Positions 32,457 to 41,056 of a DNA stretch of 64,000 nt are shown one piece after another (the first letter of the stretch is position 1; every line of letters starts with the position of its first letter). This DNA comes from JALZBL01 sp040004775. GTDB taxonomy: Bacteria > Actinomycetota > Actinomycetes > Mycobacteriales > Jatrophihabitantaceae. Below the pieces are notes generated by a model. That model made no database searches. It saw only the letters and a program-made list of their open reading frames with translations, and had not been told where the DNA came from. The stretch spans positions 3,567 to 67,566 of the forward strand of contig JBDUAD010000004.1 in the NCBI GenBank assembly GCA_040004775.1, in the 5' to 3' direction. Made by a program: the position numbers and the translations under genes.

Positions 32457-34196
32457 ATGCTTCGACGGTTTGCGGTACTGGCAGCTGCTGGGGCGTCGGT
32501 GATGGCCTTGGCGGTTCCGAGCGCAGGCGCACAGGCGGCCGGTGAGGCGCTGGTGACGACGGGGAGCCCGACTGGGCCGTTCTCGCAGAACAAGCAGAAC
32601 GAGCCGGCGGTCGCCGTCGATGCGGCGCATCCGAATGTGCTCGTGGCCGGCAGTAACGACGAGATCGACATGGAAGCGTGCAACGCGGGAAATGACACGA
32701 CGTGTCCGTTCACGCCGGGTGTCGGGGTGTCCGGTGTGTACTTCTCGACCAACAGCGGCCACAGCTGGACCCAGCCGACCTACACGGGATTGACCGCCCG
32801 CAACTGCCTGGGAGCGGTCGGCAACACAGACCCCGGCTGCACGCCGACGGTGGGTCCGATCGGGACGCTTCCGTGGTACTACGAACACGGGTTGGTGGCC
32901 GACGGTGATCCAGGCGTGGCGTTCGGCCCCAAGCCGGGCCCGAACGGGTTCTCGTGGAGCAACGGTTCGCGCCTGTACTACTCGAACCTGACCTCGAGCG
33001 TGTCGACGCCGGTCATCAAGGGTTTCGAGGCTATCGCGGTCTCCCGCACCGACAACGTTCAGGCGGCCGCGGCCGGCGTCAAGTCTGCGTGGCAGGCGCC
33101 GGTGGTCGTCTCCAAGCAGTCCAACACCACGTTCTCGGACAAGGAGCAGATCTGGGCCGACAACGCGGCCAGCAGCCCCTACTTCGGCAACGTCTACCTG
33201 TGCTGGGCGAGCTTCCGCGGTCAGGAGAAGGGTTACGCGGTGCCTGCGCCGCTCATCGTCGCGGTCTCTCGCGACGGTGGCACGACCTGGACGCAGCATC
33301 AGGTGACCGCGGCGGCCAACAACAGCCAGCGCGTTCCGACGGATGGTTGCACGGTGCGCACCGACAGCCGCGGCGTGGCCTACGTCTTCGGTGTCGGAAC
33401 CGTGCCGTCGGCCGGCAAACAGGCCTTCGAGCTGCTCACCAAGTCCGTCAACGGCGGGCGGAACTGGTCTCAGTCGCGGGCGGTCGCCGGCCCAGTCACC
33501 CAACCCGGAATAGTCGACCCGGTGCTGGGACGCCCCACCATCGACGGCATCGCCGGAGCCCGCAGCGATCTTGCACCCGCGCCTAGCGTCGACATCGCCA
33601 ACGGCGCCCCCACCGGCGCCGATGCGACCAACCGCATCGTCATGACGTACGTCAGCGGCTCCATCGCCGCCCCGCACGCGTACTTCACCGAGTCCACCGA
33701 CCGCGCTGCGACCTGGTCGGCACCGCGCGCGATCGAACGACCGGGCGACCGCGGCCTGTACGCCGCACCGGCCATCTCTCCGAACGGCACCGACGTCTAC
33801 GTCGTCTACAACGCCTTCACCACCCCGTACCAGCCAACGACCGCCACGCCGAGAACGTTGATCGGGGTCGTGATGCATGCGGCAGCCACCGCCAACCCTG
33901 CGGTGCCGACCGGCGCGTTCGGCGCGATCCACGTCGGCGCACCTGGCGACCCGCGCGGATCCAGCCAGAACAACCTGACTGCTGAATTCCTCGGTGACTA
34001 CGTCTATGCCGCGGCGACCCGCACCTACGGCGTGGCCGTCTGGAACGACACCCGCAACGCAGCGGTTTGCACCGCCATCAACACGTACCGGCAGAACCTT
34101 CGAAACGGACTGACCGTCACCCCGCCACCCGTGCAACAGGTCTGCCCCGCCAACTTCGGCAACTCCGACATCTACAGCTACACCACCGCACCCTGA
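32457..34196 (+). CDS. Secreted Asp-box (BNR/sialidase-like) protein
   Basis: This 579-residue protein has a clear signal peptide (MLRRFAVLAAAGASVMALAV, cleavage near AGAQA) and four Asp-box motifs of the S-x-D-x-G-x-T-W type: STNSGHSW (residue 97), SRDGGTTW (271), SVNGGRNW (330) and STDRAATW (413). It should fold as a beta-propeller like exo-alpha-sialidases, outside the cell. I cannot identify the sialidase Arg triad or Tyr nucleophile with confidence, so glycosidase activity is open. ATG 32457 has GGAGG 5 nt upstream. It has several cysteines that may form disulfides. Confidence 0.75.
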   Translation: MLRRFAVLAAAGASVMALAVPSAGAQAAGEALVTTGSPTGPFSQNKQNEPAVAVDAAHPNVLVAGSNDEIDMEACNAGNDTTCPFTPGVGVSGVYFSTNSGHSWTQPTYTGLTARNCLGAVGNTDPGCTPTVGPIGTLPWYYEHGLVADGDPGVAFGPKPGPNGFSWSNGSRLYYSNLTSSVSTPVIKGFEAIAVSRTDNVQAAAAGVKSAWQAPVVVSKQSNTTFSDKEQIWADNAASSPYFGNVYLCWASFRGQEKGYAVPAPLIVAVSRDGGTTWTQHQVTAAANNSQRVPTDGCTVRTDSRGVAYVFGVGTVPSAGKQAFELLTKSVNGGRNWSQSRAVAGPVTQPGIVDPVLGRPTIDGIAGARSDLAPAPSVDIANGAPTGADATNRIVMTYVSGSIAAPHAYFTESTDRAATWSAPRAIERPGDRGLYAAPAISPNGTDVYVVYNAFTTPYQPTTATPRTLIGVVMHAAATANPAVPTGAFGAIHVGAPGDPRGSSQNNLTAEFLGDYVYAAATRTYGVAVWNDTRNAAVCTAINTYRQNLRNGLTVTPPPVQQVCPANFGNSDIYSYTTAP

Positions 34197-34295
34197 CCGC
34201 ACTCAACGAGGTTTCGGGTGGTCGGCCTGGACGTGGTCCGACTTGGTCGTCGGGTGAGGTGAATGCGTGGGTCAGTGATTCCCAGGGTCAGGCGC

Positions 34296-34769
34296 TCAGC
34301 GAGTGACGCCGGACCAGACCGCCTTGGACCCGGAGTCACCGATCCGGTAGACCTGCACGACCGAGCCGACCGACACGACGACGGCCAGCACACACAACAC
34401 CGCGAAGGTCCCGGTGGAGCGGGCGGCGCGGCGCGGGGCGTACCAGCGGAACCAGACCCACTGTCCGGCCGCGACCACGAACAGGCCGAGGACCCAGGGC
34501 AGAAGCTCGCCGCCGAGCTGGGCGTGACGCTGGATCAGCGGCGACGTCCCGCCGATGTGGTCCTTCAACCACTGGCCGGCGTGGGTGGTGATCGGCACGG
34601 ACACCAGCGCGCCGAACGCAACGAGCGGCGTGACGATACCCAGCCGGGCCCGCGCGGCCGGCCAGAAAACGCTGAGCAGCACAGCGGCCGCGGCCACCGG
34701 CACGAAGATCACCACGAAGTGCACCAGCAGGGCGTGGGCGGGTAGCCCGTTGATGTCCGTCGGTCCCAT
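34296..34769 (-). CDS. DUF2231 family membrane protein
   Basis: This 157-residue protein has four membrane helices. The MGPTDINGLPAHALLVHFVVIFVPVA start, with a His in the first helix, and THAGQWLKDHIGG and RHAQLGGELLPWV with further histidines fit DUF2231, a family predicted to bind heme through membrane histidines. The function is not established. It sits in the accessory segment, on the opposite strand from the TIGR03960/TIGR03936 genes, next to the PPOX gene but separated from it by about 110 nt. Confidence 0.75.
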   Translation of the reverse strand: MGPTDINGLPAHALLVHFVVIFVPVAAAAVLLSVFWPAARARLGIVTPLVAFGALVSVPITTHAGQWLKDHIGGTSPLIQRHAQLGGELLPWVLGLFVVAAGQWVWFRWYAPRRAARSTGTFAVLCVLAVVVSVGSVVQVYRIGDSGSKAVWSGVTR

Positions 34770-34880
34770 CGGTCCCTCCAGACCCAGCCGTGCCGGCGGC
34801 CGGGGTCGGACCGCCTACACCGCCCGCGGGCGGACCCCTATCCGAGGATCACGAGAGCCGGGCCTGCCCGGTTCGACGCC

Positions 34881-35564
34881 TCAGCCGTAGAGCTTGTTGG
34901 CGTACTCCGGCCCGTAGTCGGCCTCGAGGACAGCCAGTGATTCGCCGGGGCGTTCCAGCGTCCGAGCGATCTCCGGGCGAGACGGCACGCCCGGCGCATC
35001 CCAGGTGGACGGGTCCCACAGGTGCGAGCGCAGGAACGCCTTCGAGCAGTGGTGGAAGACCTCCTCGATCTCGACCACCAACGCCAGCCGCGGCCGGTGG
35101 CCCCTAAAGACCATGGCTTCGAAGAAGGGCGCCTCGCTCACCAGCCGAGCTCGGCCGTTGATGCGCAACGTGTCGCCCCGGCCCGGGAGCAGGAAGATCA
35201 GCCCTACGTGCGGATTGGCCAGCACGTTGAGGAAGCCGTCGACCCGTCGATTGCCCGGCCGGTCCGGCAGCGCGATCGTCGAGTCGTCGAGCACGTGGAC
35301 AAACCCGGCTGGGTCGCCCTTGGGCGAGACGTCGCAGCGACCCTCAGCATCGGCGGTGGCGATCAGACAGAACGGCGACGCCGCCAGCCACTGCCGGTCG
35401 AACGGGTGCAGGCGACCGCGGACCTTCGCCGCGGCCACCGGCAGCACGTCGCCGACGATGGTGCGCAGTTCCTCGGACGAGGTGACCTCCGTGCACTCCG
35501 TCCACTCCGGCGCGGGCGGGACGGACGGCTCGGCGCTCACGGCGCCACGGTAATGCTCGCTCAC
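34881..35564 (-). CDS. PPOX-type FMN-dependent flavoprotein
   Basis: This 227-residue protein has a pyridoxamine 5'-phosphate oxidase-like split barrel: FDRQWLAASPFCLIATADAEGRCDVSPKGDPAGFVHVLDD, given here across its conserved strands, then DGFLNVLANPHVGLIFLLPGRGDTLRINGRARLV. The RHPxx insertion and C-terminal CSKAFLRSHLW resemble the MSMEG_1061-type subfamily. FMN or F420 binding is expected and the substrate is unknown. I chose GTG 35564; GTG 35540 is also possible. It diverges from the TIGR03936 gene. Confidence 0.8.
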   Translation of the reverse strand: MSEHYRGAVSAEPSVPPAPEWTECTEVTSSEELRTIVGDVLPVAAAKVRGRLHPFDRQWLAASPFCLIATADAEGRCDVSPKGDPAGFVHVLDDSTIALPDRPGNRRVDGFLNVLANPHVGLIFLLPGRGDTLRINGRARLVSEAPFFEAMVFRGHRPRLALVVEIEEVFHHCSKAFLRSHLWDPSTWDAPGVPSRPEIARTLERPGESLAVLEADYGPEYANKLYG

Positions 35565-35614
35565 ACCCGAATTGACGGACCTGAGACGTAACCGACGGGT
35601 GCCACACTGCCGAC

Positions 35615-36412
35615 ATGGCCCGCCGCCAGCCTGAGGGACTACCGCCGCCACCGGTGGTGCAGCGGGTTCGGGTCCATTACGCCAAACGCGGCCGGCTGCG
35701 CTTCACGTCCCACCGCGACTTCGCCCGGTCGCTGGAACGGGCGTTACGCCGGGCCGACGTCCCGATCGCCTACTCGGCCGGGTTCAGCCCGCATCCGCGC
35801 GTCTCGTACGTCGGCGCCGCGCCGACCGGCGTGTCCAGTGAGGCCGAGTACCTCGAGCTGGCGCTGTCCCGTCGGGTCGTGCCGGCCGAGCTGGCCAGCG
35901 CACTGGACTCCGCGCTGCCCGACGGCCTGGACATCGTCGAGATCGTGGCCGCCGGACCCGGTGGACTGGCCGAGCGGATGCAGGCCTCCGTGTGGCGAAT
36001 CGAGATAGACCTGTCGCTCGGGTCCCCGGCCCCTCCCGCCGGAAGCACCGCCGGAAGCCGCGCGGCCGTCGAGGAAGGCATAGAACGGGCAGTCGCGGCG
36101 TTCCTGTCCGCGAGTTCGGTGCCGGTCGAGCGGCTGACCAAGGACGGCCGGCGCGAGATCGATGCGCGCGCCGCAGTGGTCACGCTGGCTGTGTCCACCG
36201 GGACTGAGGCTCCAGGGCATGCGATACTGGACTTGGTCGTACGGCAGGTCACCCCTACCGTTCGGCCCGACGACGTTCTCGCAGGCCTGCACTCGGTGGG
36301 CGCGATGCCGCCGGCGGCGCCCACCCGGGCGACGCGGCTGGCGCAGGGCCCACTGGAGGCGGACGGAACGGTCAGCGACCCGCTGGCTCCCGACCGCACT
36401 GCGGCGCCTTGA
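35615..36412 (+). CDS. TIGR03936 family protein (DUF2344)
   Basis: This 265-residue protein starts with the family motif RVRVHYAKRGRLRFTSHRDFARSLERALRRADVPIAYSAGFSPHPRVSYV, quoted here only as landmarks RFTSHRD and AGFSPHP. It is the normal partner of the TIGR03960 radical SAM protein and precedes rne. The function is unproven, with RNA modification suspected. ATG 35615 has a CACACT element 6 nt upstream. The C-terminal half is low in conservation. The separation from its partner by 3.9 kb of accessory genes is unusual. Confidence 0.88.
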   Translation: MARRQPEGLPPPPVVQRVRVHYAKRGRLRFTSHRDFARSLERALRRADVPIAYSAGFSPHPRVSYVGAAPTGVSSEAEYLELALSRRVVPAELASALDSALPDGLDIVEIVAAGPGGLAERMQASVWRIEIDLSLGSPAPPAGSTAGSRAAVEEGIERAVAAFLSASSVPVERLTKDGRREIDARAAVVTLAVSTGTEAPGHAILDLVVRQVTPTVRPDDVLAGLHSVGAMPPAAPTRATRLAQGPLEADGTVSDPLAPDRTAAP

Positions 36413-36709
36413 GGAACCTCGTCGGCTCCGGCGACACCGCACCGCCCGTCGTCGACGCACCCGCACTGACACCGATTCATCCGAGACTTCCGGCCGGCAA
36501 GGACGGCCACCGCGATCCCCGAACTGCGGCCATTTTTTGGCCGCCCAGGGACGCGGACCCCGCGAAACGCGGCCACCATCGGTGACCGTCCGAACTCGCG
36601 ATCAGCAGATCGCCGATCGCGCCCGAACGGCGTCGCTCGCCCGCGACGCTCCTCCGCGCGGCCGCGGCTTACCCCGCGCCCGGAGGATCTGAAGGAGTGA
36701 ACCGAGCCA
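36413..36709 (+). other. Non-coding stretch before rne
   Basis: These 297 nt between the TIGR03936 gene and rne show no convincing ORF. A good ribosome site (AAGGAG, around 36692) precedes the rne ATG at 36710. RNase E messages often have long autoregulated leaders, so this may be 5' UTR; I could not identify a specific structure. Confidence 0.4.
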
Positions 36710-39700
36710 ATGCTCGACAACGACACATCACCTACCGAACCGACCACCGGCTCCCCCACCCAGCCGGCCGACGGAGGCGGGTTCAGTTCCGGCAGCGGCC
36801 CAGCCGACAACGCACGAGCCGCCGACAACGCAGGGGCTGCCGATACTGCACCAGCCGCCGGCATCACCGCGACGCCGCCGACCAAGGCCTTGCGGGCCCG
36901 CCGGCCCCGCAAGTCCGCGGCACCGGACGCGTCCGCTTCCACGGAAGTGGGCCCTCCGATCGCCCCGGGTGCCAATCCCTCCCCGGCGGATTCCTCGACG
37001 GTGCACGCCCCGGCGAAGGCCCGCGCCCCGCGCCGCCGGGCGCCCATCGTGGCCAGCGCCGACCTAGGTCCGTCCGGTCCGCCAGATCGCGAGGCACCGC
37101 CGAGTCCCGAGGCACTGGCGCCTTCCGAGGGGCCGACGCCATCCGAGGCACCGACTCGACCAGCGCGCTCGCGCCGTCGCACCGCCACCAGCAACGCCCC
37201 GGCGCCGGATGCCGCCGGAGTCAGTGCGCTGTCCGCTCCGCCCGAGGCAGCGGAGAACAGCGGAAGCGCCGAAAGCGCCGAGAGCGCGCCTGCTGCTCCA
37301 CGTCGGCGCCGTAACGCCCGCCGCGCGACGCCGGACGCCGCCGGAACAGCCGACTCGGCTCCGGCGGCGGGTACCGCGGCGGCAGCGAACGGCGACCCGG
37401 CACCGGACAGCGGCCCGTCACCGGACAGCGACCCGGCACCGGCGTCCCGTCCGGCCCGTCGCCGTGCCACCCGGCCGCCGTTGGCGCCGACCTTCGGTGC
37501 ACCAACGTCCGACGAGCCCGAGGCTCCGGATCCGGTCGCTGGGCCCAGCGCGTCGGCGCCGGTGGCGACGCCGTCGGTCCTGTTCGTTGCGCCCGCCGAG
37601 GAAGCGGCAGCCGCCGCACCCGCCGCCCGCCGTCGGCGGCGCGCGACGTCGGACGGTGTTGCCGCGTCCGTGGCCCACGCTGGGTCCGACGCGGCTCCCG
37701 CCCCCGACGCGGACGACGAGGCTGACGCTCCAGTCCCTGCCGATGCGCCGGATGCCGAGCTCGAGGCCACCGCTCAACTGACCGACGACGACTCCGCGGA
37801 GGATGTCGACGGTGACGGATCACGCCGTCGCCGGCGGCGGGGTCGCCGTGGCCGCGGCGCGCGCAGCGGCGCGGACGACGACGGCGCCACCGCCGGCCCG
37901 TCCGACGAATCCGACGGCGCCGACGCGCCGGCCGGCGACACGCCGGCCGAGTCCGGGGACACCGAACCCGACGCGGCCGAGGGCTCGTCGAGCAGCCACC
38001 GGCGCCGCCGACGCCGTCGTTCCGGTGATGACGCCGACGCACCGGCCGACGAGGCCACGGCTCCATCGGCCCGCCGCACCCGCGAGCGCGCCCCCGGTCG
38101 TGGCACCAAGAACGACGAGTCCGCACGATCGGGTGATGACGAGGTGCGCGGCATCCGCGGCTCCTCGCGCCTGGAGGCCAAGCGCCAGCGCCGCCGTGAC
38201 GGGCGCGACACCGGTCGCCGCCGGGCACCGATCCTCAGCGACGCCGAGTTCCTCGCCCGGCGCGAATCGGTCGACCGGGTCATGGCCGTGCGTCAGCGCG
38301 GCGACCGTACCCAGATCGCCATCCTCGAGGACGGGATCCTGGTCGAGCACTACGTCACCCGGGCCAGCGCCACCTCCTACGTCGGCAACGTCTACCTCGG
38401 CCGCGTGCAGAACGTGCTGCCGAGCATGGAGGCCGCCTTCGTCGACATCGGCAAGGGCCGCAACGGCGTGCTCTACGCCGGTGAGGTCAACTGGGACGCC
38501 GCCGGGCTCGAGGGACGCGCTCGCGCCATCGAGGCCGCGATGAGGTCCGGCGACGCACTGCTGGTGCAGGTCACCAAGGACCCCATCGGCCACAAGGGTG
38601 CGCGCCTGACCAGCCAGATCTCGCTGCCCGGCCGCTTCCTGGTCTACGTCCCCGGCGGGGGCATGACCGGCATCAGCCGCAAGTTGCCCGACACCGAACG
38701 CACCCGACTCAAGGCCATCCTCAAGAAGATCGTTCCGGACGAGGCCGGCGTCATCGTGCGCACCGCGGCCGAGGGGGCGTCCGAGGAGGACCTGACCAGC
38801 GACGTCGAGCGCCTCAAGGCCGAATGGGACTCGATTCAAGCCCGGGCGGCCAGGCCCGGGGACGCGCCCGCCCTGGTACACGGCGAGCCGGACCTGGCCA
38901 CCCGCGTGGTGCGTGACGTGTTCAACGAGGACTTCGCCTCGATGATCGTCGACGGGGACGAGGCCTGGACGCAGGTGTCGGAGTACGTACAGTCCGTGGC
39001 GCCCGACCTTGCCGCCCGCGTACATCGACACACCGGCACGGCCGACGTTTTCACCGAGCTGCGGGTCGATGAGCAACTGGCCAAGGCGCTGGACCGCAAG
39101 GTTTGGCTGCCGAGCGGCGGCTCGTTGGTCATCGACCGGACCGAGGCGATGGTCGTGATCGACGTCAACACCGGCAAGTTCACCGGTTCCGGCGGCAACC
39201 TCGAGCAGACGGTTACGCGCAACAACCTGGAGGCGGCCGAGGAGATTGTGCGCCAACTGCGGTTGCGCGACGTCGGCGGCATCATCGTCATCGACTTCAT
39301 CGACATGGTGCTCGAGAGCAACCGTGACCTGGTGCTGCGCCGGCTGACCGAATGCCTGGGTCGCGACCGCACGAAGCACCAGGTGGCCGAGGTGACGTCC
39401 CTGGGCCTGGTGCAGATGACCCGCAAGCGGGTCGGCGAGGGTCTACTGGAGGCGTTCAGCGAGCCCTGCGAGCATTGCCACGGACGGGGAGTACTCGTGC
39501 ACAGCGAGCCGATCGAGCGGCGCACGGGGGAGTCCGGTCAGCTGAGCGAGGATCCGGGCCCGCCCGCGGCCAAGCGCACGCGCCGGACGAAGGCCCAGCG
39601 GGTCGAGGACCAACGCGAGGCCGAGGAGGCCGCGCGCCGTCGGCAGGCTGCGGCTGAGGCCATGAACGCCATCGCCCGCCGCGCGGCCGCCGGCGACGCC

Positions 39701-40057
39701 GACGCCATCGCGGCAGTCGATGGCGAGGCGGTGTCCTCGCCGGAGCCGGCGGATGCTCCGACCGGCACCGCGACGGTGTCGGCGGACGAGGTCGAGGAAG
39801 TGGTAGCGGCCTATCGCGAGGCGGAGGTGTTCGCGCCGGCCGGCGGCCTCGGCGACGATGCCGAGTACGACACCGAGGTCCACACGTCCGACGGACACCT
39901 TTCGGAGAACACGGGCGCGGCGCCCTCGGCCGCCGGGCAGATCGCGGCCGGTGAGCCGTCGACCAATGGGGCCGGCCGCGGTCCCCGCCGGCGCCGCGCG
40001 GCGAGTCGGCCGGCCGGACCGCCGCAGCCGGTCGGAACCCACGCGCGCGGCAGCTGA
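36710..40057 (+). CDS. rne: Ribonuclease E/G family endoribonuclease
   Basis: This 1115-residue RNase E starts mRNA decay and rRNA/tRNA maturation. Residues 1 to about 500 are low-complexity Ala/Pro/Asp with Arg clusters (RRRRRGRRGRG, HRRRRRRRSG), a disordered RNA-binding extension as in other actinobacterial RNase E. The S1 domain begins near residue 553 (YVGNVYLGRVQNVLPSMEAAF), catalytic aspartates lie in VVIDVNTGKF (about 818) and IIVIDFIDM, and the zinc-link CEHC is near 920. A second acidic/Ala tail follows. It leads into rplU-rpmA, as usual. Confidence 0.94.
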   Translation: MLDNDTSPTEPTTGSPTQPADGGGFSSGSGPADNARAADNAGAADTAPAAGITATPPTKALRARRPRKSAAPDASASTEVGPPIAPGANPSPADSSTVHAPAKARAPRRRAPIVASADLGPSGPPDREAPPSPEALAPSEGPTPSEAPTRPARSRRRTATSNAPAPDAAGVSALSAPPEAAENSGSAESAESAPAAPRRRRNARRATPDAAGTADSAPAAGTAAAANGDPAPDSGPSPDSDPAPASRPARRRATRPPLAPTFGAPTSDEPEAPDPVAGPSASAPVATPSVLFVAPAEEAAAAAPAARRRRRATSDGVAASVAHAGSDAAPAPDADDEADAPVPADAPDAELEATAQLTDDDSAEDVDGDGSRRRRRRGRRGRGARSGADDDGATAGPSDESDGADAPAGDTPAESGDTEPDAAEGSSSSHRRRRRRRSGDDADAPADEATAPSARRTRERAPGRGTKNDESARSGDDEVRGIRGSSRLEAKRQRRRDGRDTGRRRAPILSDAEFLARRESVDRVMAVRQRGDRTQIAILEDGILVEHYVTRASATSYVGNVYLGRVQNVLPSMEAAFVDIGKGRNGVLYAGEVNWDAAGLEGRARAIEAAMRSGDALLVQVTKDPIGHKGARLTSQISLPGRFLVYVPGGGMTGISRKLPDTERTRLKAILKKIVPDEAGVIVRTAAEGASEEDLTSDVERLKAEWDSIQARAARPGDAPALVHGEPDLATRVVRDVFNEDFASMIVDGDEAWTQVSEYVQSVAPDLAARVHRHTGTADVFTELRVDEQLAKALDRKVWLPSGGSLVIDRTEAMVVIDVNTGKFTGSGGNLEQTVTRNNLEAAEEIVRQLRLRDVGGIIVIDFIDMVLESNRDLVLRRLTECLGRDRTKHQVAEVTSLGLVQMTRKRVGEGLLEAFSEPCEHCHGRGVLVHSEPIERRTGESGQLSEDPGPPAAKRTRRTKAQRVEDQREAEEAARRRQAAAEAMNAIARRAAAGDADAIAAVDGEAVSSPEPADAPTGTATVSADEVEEVVAAYREAEVFAPAGGLGDDAEYDTEVHTSDGHLSENTGAAPSAAGQIAAGEPSTNGAGRGPRRRRAASRPAGPPQPVGTHARGS

Positions 40058-40093
40058 GCCGGCCGCCGGGCCGGGCTGCGGTGCATCCGCGGC

Positions 40094-40124
40094 TTTGCTG
40101 TGGTTCGGACGGGTGTCGTAGACT
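40094..40124 (+). promoter_or_regulatory. Possible promoter of rplU
   Basis: TTGCTG (40094-40099) and TAGACT (40119-40124) are 19 bp apart, giving a leader of about 125 nt before rplU. The spacing is slightly long, so this is tentative. Confidence 0.35.
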
Positions 40125-40213
40125 GACCGACGGCCTATCGCGAGGTGGGACTTACGCGTGTCCACGCCGGCCCGGGCTGACACCCGATCCGGCACCGCGG
40201 TGCACGCGCACGA

Positions 40214-40238
40214 CTAGATCGTGCTTTCGATCAGCTAG
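40214..40238 (+). promoter_or_regulatory. Hairpin overlapping the rplU ribosome site
   Basis: CTAGATCG (40214-40221) can pair with CGAT (40228-40231) and CTAG (40235-40238), with a 3-nt bulge. The 3' arm covers the first bases of the AGGAG at 40237. This could be a ribosomal-protein autoregulatory leader; folding was done by eye. Confidence 0.3.
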
Positions 40239-40254
40239 GAGTGGAGAGCCAACG

Positions 40255-40668
40255 ATGTACGCCATCGTCAAGACCGGCGGCAAGCAGTACAAGGTCGCCA
40301 AAGGTGACGTCATCTCGATCGAGAAGCTCACCGCTGCCCCAGGCGAGGAAGTCGCTTTCCCGGCGATCCTGTTCGTGGACGGCGACGAGGTCACCCACGA
40401 CCCGGCCGCTCTGGCCCAGGTGGCGGTCACAGGTGAGGTCGTCGCCCAGACCAAGGGGCCCAAGATCCGCATACACAAGTACAAGAACAAGACCGGCTAC
40501 CACAAGCGCATGGGTCACCGTCAGAAGCTGACCGAGGTCCGCATCCTCAGCGTGGGCACCCGTGGCACGCGCACCGCGCCGGCGGCCGCGGCGACCGCCG
40601 ACGCACCGGCGCCGACCCAGGCTGCGGCGCCTGCGACGTCCACTGCGACCGCGCTCGAGGAGGAGTAG
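40255..40668 (+). CDS. rplU: 50S ribosomal protein L21
   Basis: This 137-residue protein starts MYAIVKTGGKQYKVAKGD and contains GPKIRIHKYKNKTGYHKRMGHRQ with the L21 signature, ending the core at LTEVRIL. About 33 residues of Ala/Thr/Pro follow, a C-terminal extension common in high-GC actinobacteria. It sits just before rpmA (2 nt gap), the universal L21-L27 order. A GGAG site lies upstream of ATG 40255 and may be masked by a hairpin. Confidence 0.97.
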   Translation: MYAIVKTGGKQYKVAKGDVISIEKLTAAPGEEVAFPAILFVDGDEVTHDPAALAQVAVTGEVVAQTKGPKIRIHKYKNKTGYHKRMGHRQKLTEVRILSVGTRGTRTAPAAAATADAPAPTQAAAPATSTATALEEE

Positions 40669-40670
40669 AA

Positions 40671-40937
40671 ATGGCACACAAAAAGGGTGCATCGAGCTCA
40701 CGCAACGGGCGCGACTCCAACGCCCAGCGACTCGGCGTCAAGCGCTTCGGCGGCCAGGACGTCAACGCCGGCGAGATCCTCGTGCGCCAGCGGGGCACCA
40801 AGTTCCACCCCGGGGCCGGTGTCGGCCGCGGCAAGGACGACACCCTCTTCGCCCTGGTCGGGGGAGCGGTGCAGTTCGGCCAGACCCGTGGACGCAAGAC
40901 CGTGTCGGTGCTCACCGACCAGGCCGCCGCACAGTAA
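40671..40937 (+). CDS. rpmA: 50S ribosomal protein L27
   Basis: This 88-residue protein starts MAHKKGASSSRNGRDSNAQRLGVKRFGGQ with the L27 signature GEILVRQRGTKFHPG, both given as landmarks. L27 reaches the peptidyl-transferase centre. The N-terminus begins directly with AHKKG, so no processed leader as in Firmicutes is present. It is preceded by GAGGAG in the rplU tail and followed by a clear hairpin terminator. Confidence 0.97.
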   Translation: MAHKKGASSSRNGRDSNAQRLGVKRFGGQDVNAGEILVRQRGTKFHPGAGVGRGKDDTLFALVGGAVQFGQTRGRKTVSVLTDQAAAQ

Positions 40938-40953
40938 CGGTTAGAGCACCACT

Positions 40954-40988
40954 GAAGGCGGGCCCGGACATCTCCGGCGCCCGCCTTC
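40954..40988 (+). terminator. Terminator after rplU-rpmA
   Basis: A perfect 10-bp stem (40954-40963 with 40979-40988) is extended inside by 5 bp (40964-40968 with 40973-40977). No T-tract follows, which is normal for actinobacteria. It separates the ribosomal protein genes from obgE. Confidence 0.7.
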
Positions 40989-41056
40989 GTTGCATCATCG
41001 CCTCGTTCTCCAGCAGTACACCGCGTACGCACCAGCGCCACAGGAAGGAGCATCCG

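Noticed and set aside
35770..37770. 666-codon minus-strand Ala/Ser-rich ORF
   Set aside because: It lies opposite the TIGR03936 gene and the low-complexity part of rne. The composition simply mirrors the repeated codons there.
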